NCBI RefSeq assembly: GCF_018069865.1
Contig: NZ_JAGQDG010000001.1
Span: 372,001-436,000 of the forward strand
Length of the DNA: 64,000 nucleotides
DNA from: Ideonella paludis
Lineage (GTDB): Bacteria; Pseudomonadota; Gammaproteobacteria; Burkholderiales; Burkholderiaceae_C
Direction: 5' to 3'
A model generated the notes under the pieces. That model saw only the letters and a program-made list of their open reading frames with translations. It was not told where the DNA came from and did no database searches. Below, piece by piece: positions 36,205 through 45,725 of this stretch. The position numbers were made by a program, and so were the translations under genes. The stretch's first letter is position 1. The number at the start of each line of letters is the position of its first letter.

Positions 36205-36657
36205 TCAGCTACCGCTGTTGCGGCACTCAGTAGGAACAATCTTTACGTCAAGTTTGTCATTCTGGCAAGACCAGGAAATGCCAGCGCCAGACGTCGGTGT
36301 AGCCACCAACTTGAGTGTGTTAGCTCCAGCGGCCGCCACCTTATCATTAAAGGTAATGGTGATCACACCCTTAGTATCGCTGTCCTTAGTAACGGTCACC
36401 TTGGATACAGAGTTACCCTTGATAGCATCGTCAGCTGCCAAACCAGCATCTGAGTTAGTCGATGGCATCTTGTTATTAGCCGAGTAATACTCAGCAATGG
36501 CGGTTTTCGCACCACCAGCCAAAGACAAGCCTTCCGTGACACGCGCACGCTTGGTGTAGTCTTGGTAAGCAGGCAACGCGACAGCGGCCAAGATGCCGAC
36601 GATGGCCACCACGATCATCAGTTCGATCAGGGTGAAACCTTGTTGAATACGCTTCAT
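36205..36657 (-). CDS. pilA: Type IV major pilin PilA
   Basis: A 150 aa prepilin. The leader MKRIQQG is followed by [19 protein letters not shown], then a globular domain with cysteines in SWSCQND and TECRNSGS closing the D-loop; the last residue is Ser. The start is set by GGAG before ATG; 19 more codons upstream are open but unlikely. A sigma-54 promoter lies about 75 bp upstream, fitting PilS/PilR control in pseudomonads. The C-terminal Ser is the residue glycosylated by TfpO in P. aeruginosa group I pilins, and ligase genes lie close by. Confidence 0.95.
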   Translation of the reverse strand: MKRIQQGFTLIELMIVVAIVGILAAVALPAYQDYTKRARVTEGLSLAGGAKTAIAEYYSANNKMPSTNSDAGLAADDAIKGNSVSKVTVTKDSDTKGVITITFNDKVAAAGANTLKLVATPTSGAGISWSCQNDKLDVKIVPTECRNSGS

Positions 36658-36730
36658 GAGATGCTCCGTTCGGTCAATAGAAGTGAGAGGAAAGAGGGGC
36701 AGGTTGTACTGCACCTGCTGAACCTTCTAT

Positions 36731-36747
36731 TAGCGAGGACCGTGCCA
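36731..36747 (-). promoter_or_regulatory. Sigma-54 (-24/-12) promoter of pilA
   Basis: Minus-strand TGGCACG, four bases, TCGCT. The -24 element is perfect and the -12 element differs from TTGCT in one position. An A-rich stretch lies just upstream. The transcript would start roughly 65 bp before the pilA ATG. Confidence 0.8.
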
Positions 36748-36817
36748 GCTTTTTTTGAGCCTGTTTGGCGTGATTTTTGAGCGCTAGCGACAAAAAAGGT
36801 CAGGTTTCACCCGCCAT

Positions 36818-36848
36818 TTTGGTCACCTCAGACCCCGATGTGACCAAA
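36818..36848. repeat. 9 bp inverted repeat upstream of the pilA promoter
   Basis: TTTGGTCAC and GTGACCAAA separated by 13 bp, about 70-100 bp upstream of the -24 element of pilA and downstream of the phosphodiesterase stop. The distance suits an activator site such as for PilR, but PilR sites are not usually of this form. It may equally be a weak terminator of the cyclase operon. Confidence 0.5.
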
Positions 36849-36893
36849 TTTGTCAGTAGGGTGTCTAATCGAGGCAGGCCAGCGGCCCAGCGG

Positions 36894-37673
36894 TCAGCCC
36901 GCCAGGGCGATGCTTTGCCCAGCCACCAGCATGTGGAGGCTCACGCCCGGCAGCAGGCGCGCCAAGTCGTGTTGGATGGCGTCCATTTCGCCGGGCTTCA
37001 CGTGGGTCAGCATCAGGCTCAAGTCGCCCGAGACTTGTGTCAGCTCTGCGGCGAGTGAGGAGGGGCAATGGTGGCCGGCCTCTTGCGCCAGCAGATGTTC
37101 GCTCTCGGGGAAGGCGATTTCAATCACCAAGTGGCTGACTTGTCGGCCTTGCAGGGCTTGCCACAGTGCTGGGTTGGGGCCGGTGTCGCCGGTGTAGACC
37201 CAGTCACCGCGGGTGCCGCGCACGGCATAGCCGACGGCCGGGACGCTGTGAGCGGCGGGCAGCACTTCAATGGCGCGCTGCTCGTGCCCCAATGTCAGAA
37301 CGTCGCCAACGTGCAGGGGCACTAGTTCCAGCACCGGTTTGTCTTTGCTGGGGATGCGGGTGAAGTCGGGCCAAAGATGGTCATTAAAGAGATGCGACTT
37401 CAGCACGGCCAAGGTGGCGGGCAGAGCATGGACTTGAATGGGCGGACGGCCGGCGCGGCGGCGCATCACGCTGTCGGCCAGCAAGGGGATGCCCAGCACA
37501 TGATCCAGGTGCGAGTGGCTGACCAGGATGTGGTCGATGCGCGCCAGTTCCGCCAAGTCCAGGTCGCCCACGCCGGTGCCAGCGTCGATCAGGATGTCGT
37601 CGTCCAGCAAGAAGGAGGTGGTGCGGCAGCCTTTGGCAATGGAGCCGGAACAGCCCAGCACGCGGATGGTCAC
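36894..37673 (-). CDS. Metallo-beta-lactamase-fold cyclic-nucleotide phosphodiesterase (class II)
   Basis: A 259 aa metal-dependent hydrolase. The metal motif HSHLDH, downstream YTGDTGPNP and LTHVKPGE with further His and Asp residues, and overall layout fit class II 3',5'-cyclic-nucleotide phosphodiesterases (yeast PDE1/Vibrio CpdP type), which hydrolyse cAMP. Its ATG overlaps the stop of the adenylate cyclase gene (ATGA). Joint translation of a cAMP synthase and a cAMP hydrolase strengthens both assignments. Confidence 0.86.
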   Translation of the reverse strand: MTIRVLGCSGSIAKGCRTTSFLLDDDILIDAGTGVGDLDLAELARIDHILVSHSHLDHVLGIPLLADSVMRRRAGRPPIQVHALPATLAVLKSHLFNDHLWPDFTRIPSKDKPVLELVPLHVGDVLTLGHEQRAIEVLPAAHSVPAVGYAVRGTRGDWVYTGDTGPNPALWQALQGRQVSHLVIEIAFPESEHLLAQEAGHHCPSSLAAELTQVSGDLSLMLTHVKPGEMDAIQHDLARLLPGVSLHMLVAGQSIALAG

Positions 37674-39991
37674 GAGGTGGGCCCTCCTGCAGCGGGCAGC
37701 TCGGTGCGGCTGCTCGCCTGCTCTGCCGCACGGTCGAGATCAGCCGCCAGGCGCTGAGCCAGCGCAGCAAACAAGTCGGCAGTTTGGAGGGAGGGACGGG
37801 TGCCTTCGGCCTGCTGCTGCGGTGTGGCGGGAGAGTTCAAAGCGAGTAATTCGTTGAGGCGGCCGAGATAGGCGCGCGCAGGTCCGTCATGGTGAAGGCG
37901 CGCAGCAGCCAGCGCAAGCTGCCAATTGCGCAGTTGATCCTGAGTTGCGGCATCTGCAAAACACTCGGCAGGAACCGGCGTGAAGATGTTCACAAATTGT
38001 TGCCGACCTTTCACTTGGGTCTGGTCCACCTCGACCCAAAAAATGTCCGGCAAGTCCAAACGGGCGGCGTGGCAGGTGGTGTCGCTGACCAGCAAGCCCA
38101 CACCGGCCTGGCGGGTTTGGCTCTCCAAGCGCGCCGCTAGGTTCACCGCATCGCCCACGGCGGTGTAAGCCCGCCGCGCACTGGAGCCCAGGTCGCCGAC
38201 ACAGACCACGCCAGTGGCCACACCAATGCCATAGCCCACCTCGGGCAGGCCGCGCGCGCGCAGGGTTTCATTCAGGGGAATGGTGCCTTGGGCCAAGGCC
38301 ATCGCGGCGCGCACCGCCCGGGCCGCATGGTCGGCCTGAGGTTGGGGGGCGCCCCAAAATGCCATCACGGCGTCGCCGATGAATTTATCCAGGGTGCCGC
38401 CATGCTCATGGACGATGGCGGTGGCGGTGGACAGGTATTGGTTGAGCAAGTCGCGTAAGGCCAGGGGAGGCAGGTTCTCTGCCAGGCCGGTGAAGCCGCG
38501 CAGATCGCAAAAGAGGATGGTGAGCTCGCGGTTTTCGGCTTCCAGGTTCTGCGCTTGAGGGTCGCGTGCCAAGGCTTTGGCGCGGTCGGGCGGGAGATAG
38601 CTGCTGAAGAGGCGCACCAACGAGCGGCGCCCTTCCCACTCGCGCACGTAGCTGACGCTGACGGCGCCGAAGAACAGAATGGCCGACAGCACCAGTGCCG
38701 TGGCAACAGGCAAGACCAAACCCGCTCTGGAGTAGGCCAGCAGATTACTGACCACCAAGGCCGCAGCCAGTGCGGCGGCACCCACCATGGCCCAGCGGCC
38801 GGCCAACTGGGTGGCAATGAGGGCCGCAAGCACCAAGGACACCACGATCAATGCCACCTCGTAACCCGGCGCCCAGTCAGGGCGCTGGGGCAGGTGGCCG
38901 TCGAGCATGCCGGCCAACAAATTGGCATGGACTTCAACCCCCGGCATGGCGGCATTGACGGGGGTGGAGCGCAGGTCGGCCAAACCGGGGGCTGAGCTGC
39001 CCACCAGAACCAACTTGCCGGCCAACTCGGCGGCCGGGACATGCCCCGCCAGCAAGGCGGCAGCCGGCACATAGCGAAAGGCACCGCCCAACTTGCCGCC
39101 TTTGCCCCGATAGGGCACACGCAGGGCACCGTGTTCATCCAATGCCAGCACGGTGGCGCCGCTGCCGTCGGTGGGCGTCAAGCGCAATGCCACCAAATCA
39201 ACCGTGTTCTTCTGCCCTGCCGCGGGCACCCACACGGGCTCGACCGCAGGCGAGCCCGCGGCCAGACGCGCCAGCGCCAGCGCCAGCGAGGGCTGTAGTT
39301 GCTGGTCAACCCGGCCCACTGCGGGCACGGAACGCACCACACCGTCATCATCAGGCCAGGCATTGAAGAATCCGGCTGCGGGGGCTGCGGCTTGGAGGCT
39401 CGCCACATTGGCGCCAAAGCCACTCCAACGCGGCAAGCGAATCTGTGGTGCTTCAGCAGGGATGGTGAACAAGGCCTGAGGCAGCGTGCCCTCGCGCACG
39501 CCCCCGCGGTCGTTGCTGAGGTAGTAGCCCAGGACAACCGGACGGCCTTTCAGGGCTTTGGCAAAGACGGCGTCGTTATCGGTGGTTTGCCGCCAGCGAG
39601 GCAGCTGCTCGGCCAAGGCTGGGTCCGATTGCGCCAAGGCTTTGAGCAGCGGCCAGGCCCCCAGGTCGGGCTCGGCAAAGACGAAGTCAAAGCCGATGGC
39701 GGCCACCCGCTGGCGCTGGACCAATTCATCGACGAGGCGTGCAAAGTGGGTGCGAGGCCAGGGCCAGCGGCCCAATTCAGCCAAGCTGGTCTCGTCGACA
39801 TCGACGATGACGATGTCAGGATGCGCGCCTTGCTGCAGATAGGCGTTCTGACGCAGGTCGTCAAAGGCCAGCTCTAAGCGCTGCAAGGCTGCGATGGGCG
39901 CGACGGCTGCATGCCAGCCACCCAGAGCCACGAGAAGCAAGCTGGCCAGCCACAAACCGCCACGTGACACCAACCAGCGCAGTCGTCTCAC
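37670..39991 (-). CDS. CHASE2-domain adenylate cyclase (class III)
   Basis: A 773 aa inner-membrane receptor cyclase. One N-terminal helix, a large periplasmic CHASE2 sensor (DIVIVDVDETSLAELGRWPWP), three helices at about residues 370-445, and a cytosolic class III cyclase domain. Metal Asp is in FCDLRGFT; TLDKFIGDAVMAFWG carries the Lys, and AYTAVGDAVNLAARLES the Asp, that select ATP over GTP. The C-terminal 120 residues continue past the catalytic core without a recognised domain. It lies downstream of the FHA gene in the same direction and overlaps the phosphodiesterase gene. Confidence 0.93.
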   Translation of the reverse strand: MRRLRWLVSRGGLWLASLLLVALGGWHAAVAPIAALQRLELAFDDLRQNAYLQQGAHPDIVIVDVDETSLAELGRWPWPRTHFARLVDELVQRQRVAAIGFDFVFAEPDLGAWPLLKALAQSDPALAEQLPRWRQTTDNDAVFAKALKGRPVVLGYYLSNDRGGVREGTLPQALFTIPAEAPQIRLPRWSGFGANVASLQAAAPAAGFFNAWPDDDGVVRSVPAVGRVDQQLQPSLALALARLAAGSPAVEPVWVPAAGQKNTVDLVALRLTPTDGSGATVLALDEHGALRVPYRGKGGKLGGAFRYVPAAALLAGHVPAAELAGKLVLVGSSAPGLADLRSTPVNAAMPGVEVHANLLAGMLDGHLPQRPDWAPGYEVALIVVSLVLAALIATQLAGRWAMVGAAALAAALVVSNLLAYSRAGLVLPVATALVLSAILFFGAVSVSYVREWEGRRSLVRLFSSYLPPDRAKALARDPQAQNLEAENRELTILFCDLRGFTGLAENLPPLALRDLLNQYLSTATAIVHEHGGTLDKFIGDAVMAFWGAPQPQADHAARAVRAAMALAQGTIPLNETLRARGLPEVGYGIGVATGVVCVGDLGSSARRAYTAVGDAVNLAARLESQTRQAGVGLLVSDTTCHAARLDLPDIFWVEVDQTQVKGRQQFVNIFTPVPAECFADAATQDQLRNWQLALAAARLHHDGPARAYLGRLNELLALNSPATPQQQAEGTRPSLQTADLFAALAQRLAADLDRAAEQASSRTELPAAGGPTS

Positions 39992-40054
39992 ATCAAGGGC
40001 CGAGTGTGCGTGGGGGTCTTCTCAAAACGCCACCAGTCCGGTGAACGTGGAGGG

Positions 40055-40690
40055 TCAGCCCTGAATGAACTGCATTTGGGTTCCGGCCAGCTCGATCACA
40101 TCGCCGTTCTTGAGCGGCATGACGTCATCACTGAGGCGTACCCCATTGATGCTGGGACGGGATTCGCCTTCGACGTGGGCCAAGACATAGCCTGTCGGAC
40201 GCTTGGCGATAGACGCGACCTGCGTGCCGGGCTTACCCACGGTGGTGACCACCTTGGTCAGCAAGACCTCGCGGCCCGCCGCGCCGCCGTTCAACACCTT
40301 GATGGACGCCGGCAGTTGGCTGACGGTGGGTGGGGGCACAACGGCTTGCGCACCGCCAAATGCGCCGGGGCGCAACACCATCGTCTTCTCGTAGTCGGCT
40401 GCTTCTTCGGTTTGATAACGGATACGGTACTTACCGATCTCTACGGTGTCGTTGTGCGCCAACAACTGTTTTTTGATGGCTTTGCCGTTGATATAGGTGC
40501 CGTTCGTGCTGTTGAGGTCTTCGATGTAGACCTCATTGCCCACAGCCAGCAGCACAGCGTGCTCACCGCTGACGGCCAAGTTATCAATCACGATGTCGTT
40601 GTAGGGGCGGCGTCCCAGGGTGGTGCGATCCTTGGTGATCTGCACCTCTTTGATGACGACGTTGTCGAGTGAAACGACCAGCTTGCCCAT
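40055..40690 (-). CDS. FHA domain protein
   Basis: A cytosolic protein of 211 aa with a canonical N-terminal FHA domain that binds phosphothreonine peptides: GRRPYNDIVIDN, VSGEHAVL and STNGTYING give the binding residues. A linker with possible phosphorylation sites (YEKTMVLRPG) leads to a second, degenerate FHA-like domain lacking the Arg and Ser of the pocket. Start at the ATG of MGKLVVSLDN, with AGAGGA upstream. It sits between the PP2C and cyclase genes and is a natural substrate or adaptor for the kinase of this operon. Confidence 0.93.
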   Translation of the reverse strand: MGKLVVSLDNVVIKEVQITKDRTTLGRRPYNDIVIDNLAVSGEHAVLLAVGNEVYIEDLNSTNGTYINGKAIKKQLLAHNDTVEIGKYRIRYQTEEAADYEKTMVLRPGAFGGAQAVVPPPTVSQLPASIKVLNGGAAGREVLLTKVVTTVGKPGTQVASIAKRPTGYVLAHVEGESRPSINGVRLSDDVMPLKNGDVIELAGTQMQFIQG

Positions 40691-40765
40691 GGAAATCCTC
40701 TTGTTGTCGAGTGGCCGAACTGCTGACAAAACCACCCCGATCAGAGGTAGCTGTGCGGGGTCAGC

Positions 40766-41557
40766 TCAGCGACGGAACGGCCACCAGGCCCGCCCTGCTG
40801 TAGCGGCGCCTCCCTTGGCTCGAACCAGAATCACGGCGATATTATCCCGTCCACCGGCGTCATTGGCGGCCTGTACCAGCGCCCTGCCCATGGCTTCCAG
40901 TTCAGATTCCGCACACATGACGGCCTCTATGCGGGCATCTGGCAACATATCGGAGAGACCGTCGGAGCACAGTAACAGCAGATCGCCCGCTTGTATATCG
41001 TGCTCGCGGACCTCCAGCAAGACCTCGGGCTCCACCCCCACCGCCCGAGTCACCAAGTTGCGGTGCACGGACTTGGCGGCATCTTCCGGCGTGATCAAGC
41101 CCGCATCCAGTTGCTCTTGCAGCAGGGAGTGGTCGCGGCTGAGTTGCTCCAGCCGATCGCCCCGCAAACGGTAAGCGCGAGAGTCACCAATGTGGCCAAT
41201 CCACAGGCGGTCGTTCATCACCATGGCCGCAACCAAGGTGGTGCCCATGCCGGCCCACTCGGGCTTGCTGTTGGCGGCTTCAAAGACCTTGCGGTTGGCT
41301 TCTTGGGCGCTGCGCATCAAGGCCTGAGCCGTGTCGGCCGCCAGACGGGGCGCTCCAGGGTCGGCCAGCCATTGCGTCATGTGCTCGCGCATAGTGGTGG
41401 CGGCCATGTCGCTGGCGACTTCACCGGCTTGATAGCCGCCCATGCCATCGGCCAAGACCGCCAGCGCCAGCGCCTCGTCAACCTGGACCACGTCCTCGTT
41501 GTTGCTCCGCGCGCGGCCCGTGTCGATCACGCTGAAGTAGTCGAGGTGCAGGGTCAC
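40766..41557 (-). CDS. PP2C-type Ser/Thr protein phosphatase
   Basis: A soluble 263 aa metal-dependent phosphatase (Stp/PppA-like). Motifs SNNEDVV, VLADGMGGYQAGEVAS, IGHIGDSRAYRL, ALLLCSDGLSDML and GGRDNIAVILV supply the metal-binding Asp residues in the expected order. It should reverse phosphorylation by the kinase encoded 30 bp upstream. The pair, plus FHA protein, resembles the PpkA-PppA-Fha trio known from type VI secretion, but no T6SS genes are nearby. Confidence 0.94.
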   Translation of the reverse strand: MTLHLDYFSVIDTGRARSNNEDVVQVDEALALAVLADGMGGYQAGEVASDMAATTMREHMTQWLADPGAPRLAADTAQALMRSAQEANRKVFEAANSKPEWAGMGTTLVAAMVMNDRLWIGHIGDSRAYRLRGDRLEQLSRDHSLLQEQLDAGLITPEDAAKSVHRNLVTRAVGVEPEVLLEVREHDIQAGDLLLLCSDGLSDMLPDARIEAVMCAESELEAMGRALVQAANDAGGRDNIAVILVRAKGGAATAGRAWWPFRR

Positions 41558-41587
41558 GATGTGTCCGGGGATGTTGGCGTCAAAGAA

Positions 41588-42577
41588 TTACACATTGTGC
41601 CTTGTCGCGGCAGGCTCGTCCGGCCGGGCCAGCCCGCAGGCCAGTGCCATCTTGCACAACTCCCGCGCCAGATCGTCGCCATCTGGCGGACGGTCAGCCG
41701 CTTGTTTGGCCAGCAGGCTGGCCACCAAGAGGCCTACACCCCTGGGTAAATCAGGGCGAAACTCGGCCAGCGCAGGCGCGGGACGCTGGGCAATTTCTGC
41801 CAATAAACCCCCGAGGCTCGCGGACTCGAAGGGTAGACGGCCGGTCAGCGCTTGGAAGAGCAGCACACCCACCGCATAGAGGTCGGCCCGGCCGTCGACA
41901 GCAGCGCCGGCCAGTTGCTCAGGCGCCATATAGGCCGGAGACCCCAGCAACACGCCACTGCGACTGGCCGCGGCGTCGGTCAGCCGGGCACAGCCGAAGT
42001 CGGTGACCTTGACCAAGCCACTGCGCCGCTGCAGCAAGATATTGCCGGGCTTGATGTCGCGATGCAGCACGCCTCTGCGATGTGCATAGGCCAGCGCCGC
42101 GGCCACACGCGCCGCCACGAGCAAGGCGGCGGATGCGTCCAGCTTGCGCGGGCCGGCCAAGACCTGTCCCAAATCTTCGCCCGAAATCCACTCCATGGCG
42201 ATCCAGCCTCTGCGGGCGTCGCCTTGGCCATCGATGCCTGCGGCATAGCTGCGGACGATGTCAGGGTGCTGAAGGTGGCCTGCCGCCGCGGTTTCCTTCA
42301 TGAAGCGATCGCAAGCGACCTCGCTACGCCCCAATTGGATGGTTTTGATGGCGACGGGCAAGCCGGTGCCCAAATCGGTGGCCAAGTGCAGCTCACCTTG
42401 GCCGCCTTGGGCCACGCAACGCAGCAGACTGAAGCTGCCCAAGCGGGCGGCCTTCGCCGGCCTATCGGCAGGCAGGGGCCCACCCGAGGTGAGCAGGCCG
42501 TCGTCGGCATCCTCGGCCAACGCTGTGGCTTCGCGGCCTAGCCCTAAGCGTCCCCAAAATCCTTTGGCGTTACCCAT
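41588..42577 (-). CDS. Soluble Hanks-type Ser/Thr protein kinase
   Basis: A 329 aa kinase. After 45 low-complexity residues comes the Gly-rich loop (VAQGGQGELHLA), the ATP-binding Lys (VAIKTI), the catalytic loop VLHRDIKPGN, the magnesium site TDFGCAR and the APE-like MAPEQLAG. No transmembrane helix is visible, unlike most PknB-type receptors, so it must be activated from inside the cell. It is first in the operon that continues with phosphatase, FHA protein, cyclase and phosphodiesterase. In the APE motif and activation loop all key residues are present, so it should be active. Confidence 0.94.
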   Translation of the reverse strand: MGNAKGFWGRLGLGREATALAEDADDGLLTSGGPLPADRPAKAARLGSFSLLRCVAQGGQGELHLATDLGTGLPVAIKTIQLGRSEVACDRFMKETAAAGHLQHPDIVRSYAAGIDGQGDARRGWIAMEWISGEDLGQVLAGPRKLDASAALLVAARVAAALAYAHRRGVLHRDIKPGNILLQRRSGLVKVTDFGCARLTDAAASRSGVLLGSPAYMAPEQLAGAAVDGRADLYAVGVLLFQALTGRLPFESASLGGLLAEIAQRPAPALAEFRPDLPRGVGLLVASLLAKQAADRPPDGDDLARELCKMALACGLARPDEPAATRHNV

Positions 42578-42620
42578 GACACACCCACCCCCCGGTCGGT
42601 TGATCTTTGGGTCACATTAC

Positions 42621-42648
42621 CACAGGGCCAGTCGCGCCTGGCCCTGTG
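42621..42648 (-). terminator. Strong hairpin between TerC and the kinase gene
   Basis: An 11 bp perfect stem (CACAGGGCCAG with CTGGCCCTGTG) around TCGCGC, 13 bp after the terC stop on the minus strand. There is no T-run, so it may be an mRNA-stabilising end or an imperfect terminator. It also lies about 45 bp upstream of the kinase start on the opposite side of that gene's reading direction. Confidence 0.5.
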
Positions 42649-42660
42649 TCAGGGGCGGGT

Positions 42661-43398
42661 TTACGCTGCGCTGGCTGGCTTCCGAGCTGCCAAGAGCTTG
42701 CCCACGACCAAGACCAGCAGGGCGCCTGCGGCACCTGCGGCATAGCGCACCGAGGCCACCACTTCAGGGGCTGCGCCGGGCTTGTCAGGCGCCACAGTGG
42801 GCACGTAGGACAGCACAGCCGGGTCGGCCACCGCCATGGTGCCGGCGATCCAGCCCAAGAGCATGCCCCCAATGGTGATGATGAGTGGGAAGCGGTCCAT
42901 CAGCTTGATGACGAGCTGACTGCCCCACACGATGATGGGGATGCTGACCAAGAGGCCAAAAACCACCAAAGGCATTTGATGGCCTTCGCCCGCGCCCTGA
43001 GCCGCACCGGCAATGGCGATGACGTTGTCCACACTCATCACCAAGTCTGCAATCACCACGGTTTTGACCGCAGCCCAGAGCTTGTCACTGGCTTCGATAT
43101 TGCCGTGCTCATCGCCATCTTCGGGCATCAGCAGCTTCACACCGATCCACACCAGCAAGGCCGCGCCCACCAGTTTCAAGAACGGAATGGCCAGCAAGGT
43201 CAGTGCGAAGAAGATCAGGATGACCCGCAGCACGATGGCACCCACGGTGCCCCAGATGATGCCCTTGTTGCGCAAACTGGGGTCGAGCCTGCGGCACGCC
43301 AAGGCGATCACCACCGCGTTGTCGCCACCCAAGAGGATGTCGATCATGATGATCTGGCCGACGGCGATCCAAAAGTCGGCGTGCATGAACTGATCCAT
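42661..43398 (-). CDS. TerC family integral membrane protein (YjbE-like)
   Basis: A 245 aa inner-membrane protein with about seven helices. The family motifs IDILLGGDNAVVIALA and VIADLVMSVDNVIAIAGAA contain the paired Asp-Asn residues in membrane helices thought to bind metal. Relatives (YkoY, YceF, Alx) export manganese, often to load secreted enzymes. AGGA lies 8 bp before the chosen ATG; the frame is open 58 codons further. A Mn riboswitch (yybP-ykoY) often precedes such genes, but I do not recognise its conserved core in the 200 bp upstream. Confidence 0.9.
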   Translation of the reverse strand: MDQFMHADFWIAVGQIIMIDILLGGDNAVVIALACRRLDPSLRNKGIIWGTVGAIVLRVILIFFALTLLAIPFLKLVGAALLVWIGVKLLMPEDGDEHGNIEASDKLWAAVKTVVIADLVMSVDNVIAIAGAAQGAGEGHQMPLVVFGLLVSIPIIVWGSQLVIKLMDRFPLIITIGGMLLGWIAGTMAVADPAVLSYVPTVAPDKPGAAPEVVASVRYAAGAAGALLVLVVGKLLAARKPASAA

Positions 43399-43520
43399 GG
43401 AGGAGATCCTGTCAAACTGAATTCGTAGAAGGGCGCAGTGTAGGCAGCACACGCCACCTTTGTCGTGCGTGAAACTACAGACAGCGCCCGGCGAGGCGCT
43501 CGCGCGCCGGCCCAATGCAA

Positions 43521-43542
43521 ACAGGCCGCAAACGCGGCCTGT
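43521..43542 (-). terminator. Hairpin downstream of sucD
   Basis: ACAGGCCGC and GCGGCCTGT, 9 bp arms around four bases, followed on the minus strand by TTTGC. A second 8 bp hairpin (GCAGGGGC with GCCCCTGC) lies 34 bp closer to the sucD stop. Together they plausibly end the sucCD transcript before terC. Confidence 0.6.
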
Positions 43543-43604
43543 GGTGGGGGCGGGCTCTATTGTGCCAGCCACTCAGCAGGGGCCCATGAGCCCCTGCGCT
43601 GACG

Positions 43605-44498
43605 TCAGAGCATGGCCTTGAGCAGGCGGCCCATTTCAGACGGATTGCGTGTGACCTTGAAGCCGCACTCTTCCATGATGGCGAGCTTGGCGTCAGCCGT
43701 GTCAGCGCCGCCGGAGATCAAGGCACCGGCATGGCCCATGCGCTTGCCCGCAGGCGCAGTCACGCCAGCGATGAAGCCGACGATCGGCTTCTTCATATTG
43801 GCCTTGCACCACATCGCAGCTTCAGCCTCGTCCGGGCCACCGATTTCGCCGATCATGATGACGGCATCGGTATCGGGGTCGTCGTTGAAGGCGCGCATCA
43901 CGTCGATGTGCTTCAGGCCGTTGATGGGGTCGCCACCAATGCCGACCGCCGAAGACTGGCCCAGACCGATTTCGGTCAATTGCGCCACAGCTTCATAGGT
44001 CAAGGTGCCCGAGCGCGAGACCACGCCGATGCGGCCCTTGCGGTGGATGTGACCAGGCATGATGCCGATCTTGATTTCTTCCGGGGTGATCAGGCCGGGG
44101 CAGTTGGGGCCCAACAGCAAGGTCTTCTTGCCGCCTGCCGCTTCCTTGGCCTTCATCTTGTTGCGCACTTCGAGCATGTCGCGCACAGGAATGCCTTCGG
44201 TGATGCAGATGGCCAAGTCCAGGTCGGCTTCCACGGCTTCCCAGATGGCTGCAGCAGCGCCTGCGGGCGGCACATAGATCACGGACACGGTGGCACCGGT
44301 CTGGGCCGAGGCCTCTTTAACCGAAGCGTAAATGGGAATGCCTTCGAAGTCTTCGCCAGCCTTCTTGGGGTTCACGCCGGCCACGAAGCAGTTCTTGCCA
44401 TTGGCATAGGCCACGCAGCCCCGGGTGTGGAACTGACCGGTCTTGCCCGTGATGCCCTGGGTGATGACGCGTGTGTCTTTGTTGATAAAGATCGACAT
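43605..44498 (-). CDS. sucD: Succinyl-CoA synthetase alpha subunit
   Basis: A 297 aa subunit of the TCA-cycle enzyme that couples succinyl-CoA cleavage to nucleoside triphosphate formation. The CoA-binding Rossmann part (VITQGITGKTGQFHT) and the active-site phosphohistidine motif GHAGALISGG are present. It lies 23 bp downstream of sucC. Length and sequence are ordinary. Confidence 0.98.
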   Translation of the reverse strand: MSIFINKDTRVITQGITGKTGQFHTRGCVAYANGKNCFVAGVNPKKAGEDFEGIPIYASVKEASAQTGATVSVIYVPPAGAAAAIWEAVEADLDLAICITEGIPVRDMLEVRNKMKAKEAAGGKKTLLLGPNCPGLITPEEIKIGIMPGHIHRKGRIGVVSRSGTLTYEAVAQLTEIGLGQSSAVGIGGDPINGLKHIDVMRAFNDDPDTDAVIMIGEIGGPDEAEAAMWCKANMKKPIVGFIAGVTAPAGKRMGHAGALISGGADTADAKLAIMEECGFKVTRNPSEMGRLLKAML

Positions 44499-44521
44499 GT
44501 GTAGATTCCTTCGCTCTGGGC

Positions 44522-45682
<1,161 letters not shown>

Positions 45683-45725
45683 GGGTGGTCTTTTCGTGAG
45701 TTCAGGACGAAAGAGGTCTAGCGGC

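Noticed and set aside
40055-42577. Type VI secretion regulatory trio
   Set aside because: Kinase, PP2C and FHA genes recall T6SS control, but no T6SS structural genes lie in the window and the operon continues into cAMP genes.
43399-43604. yybP-ykoY manganese riboswitch upstream of the TerC gene
   Set aside because: Looked for because such genes often carry one, but the conserved core sequences are not recognisable; only hairpins near the sucD end are seen.
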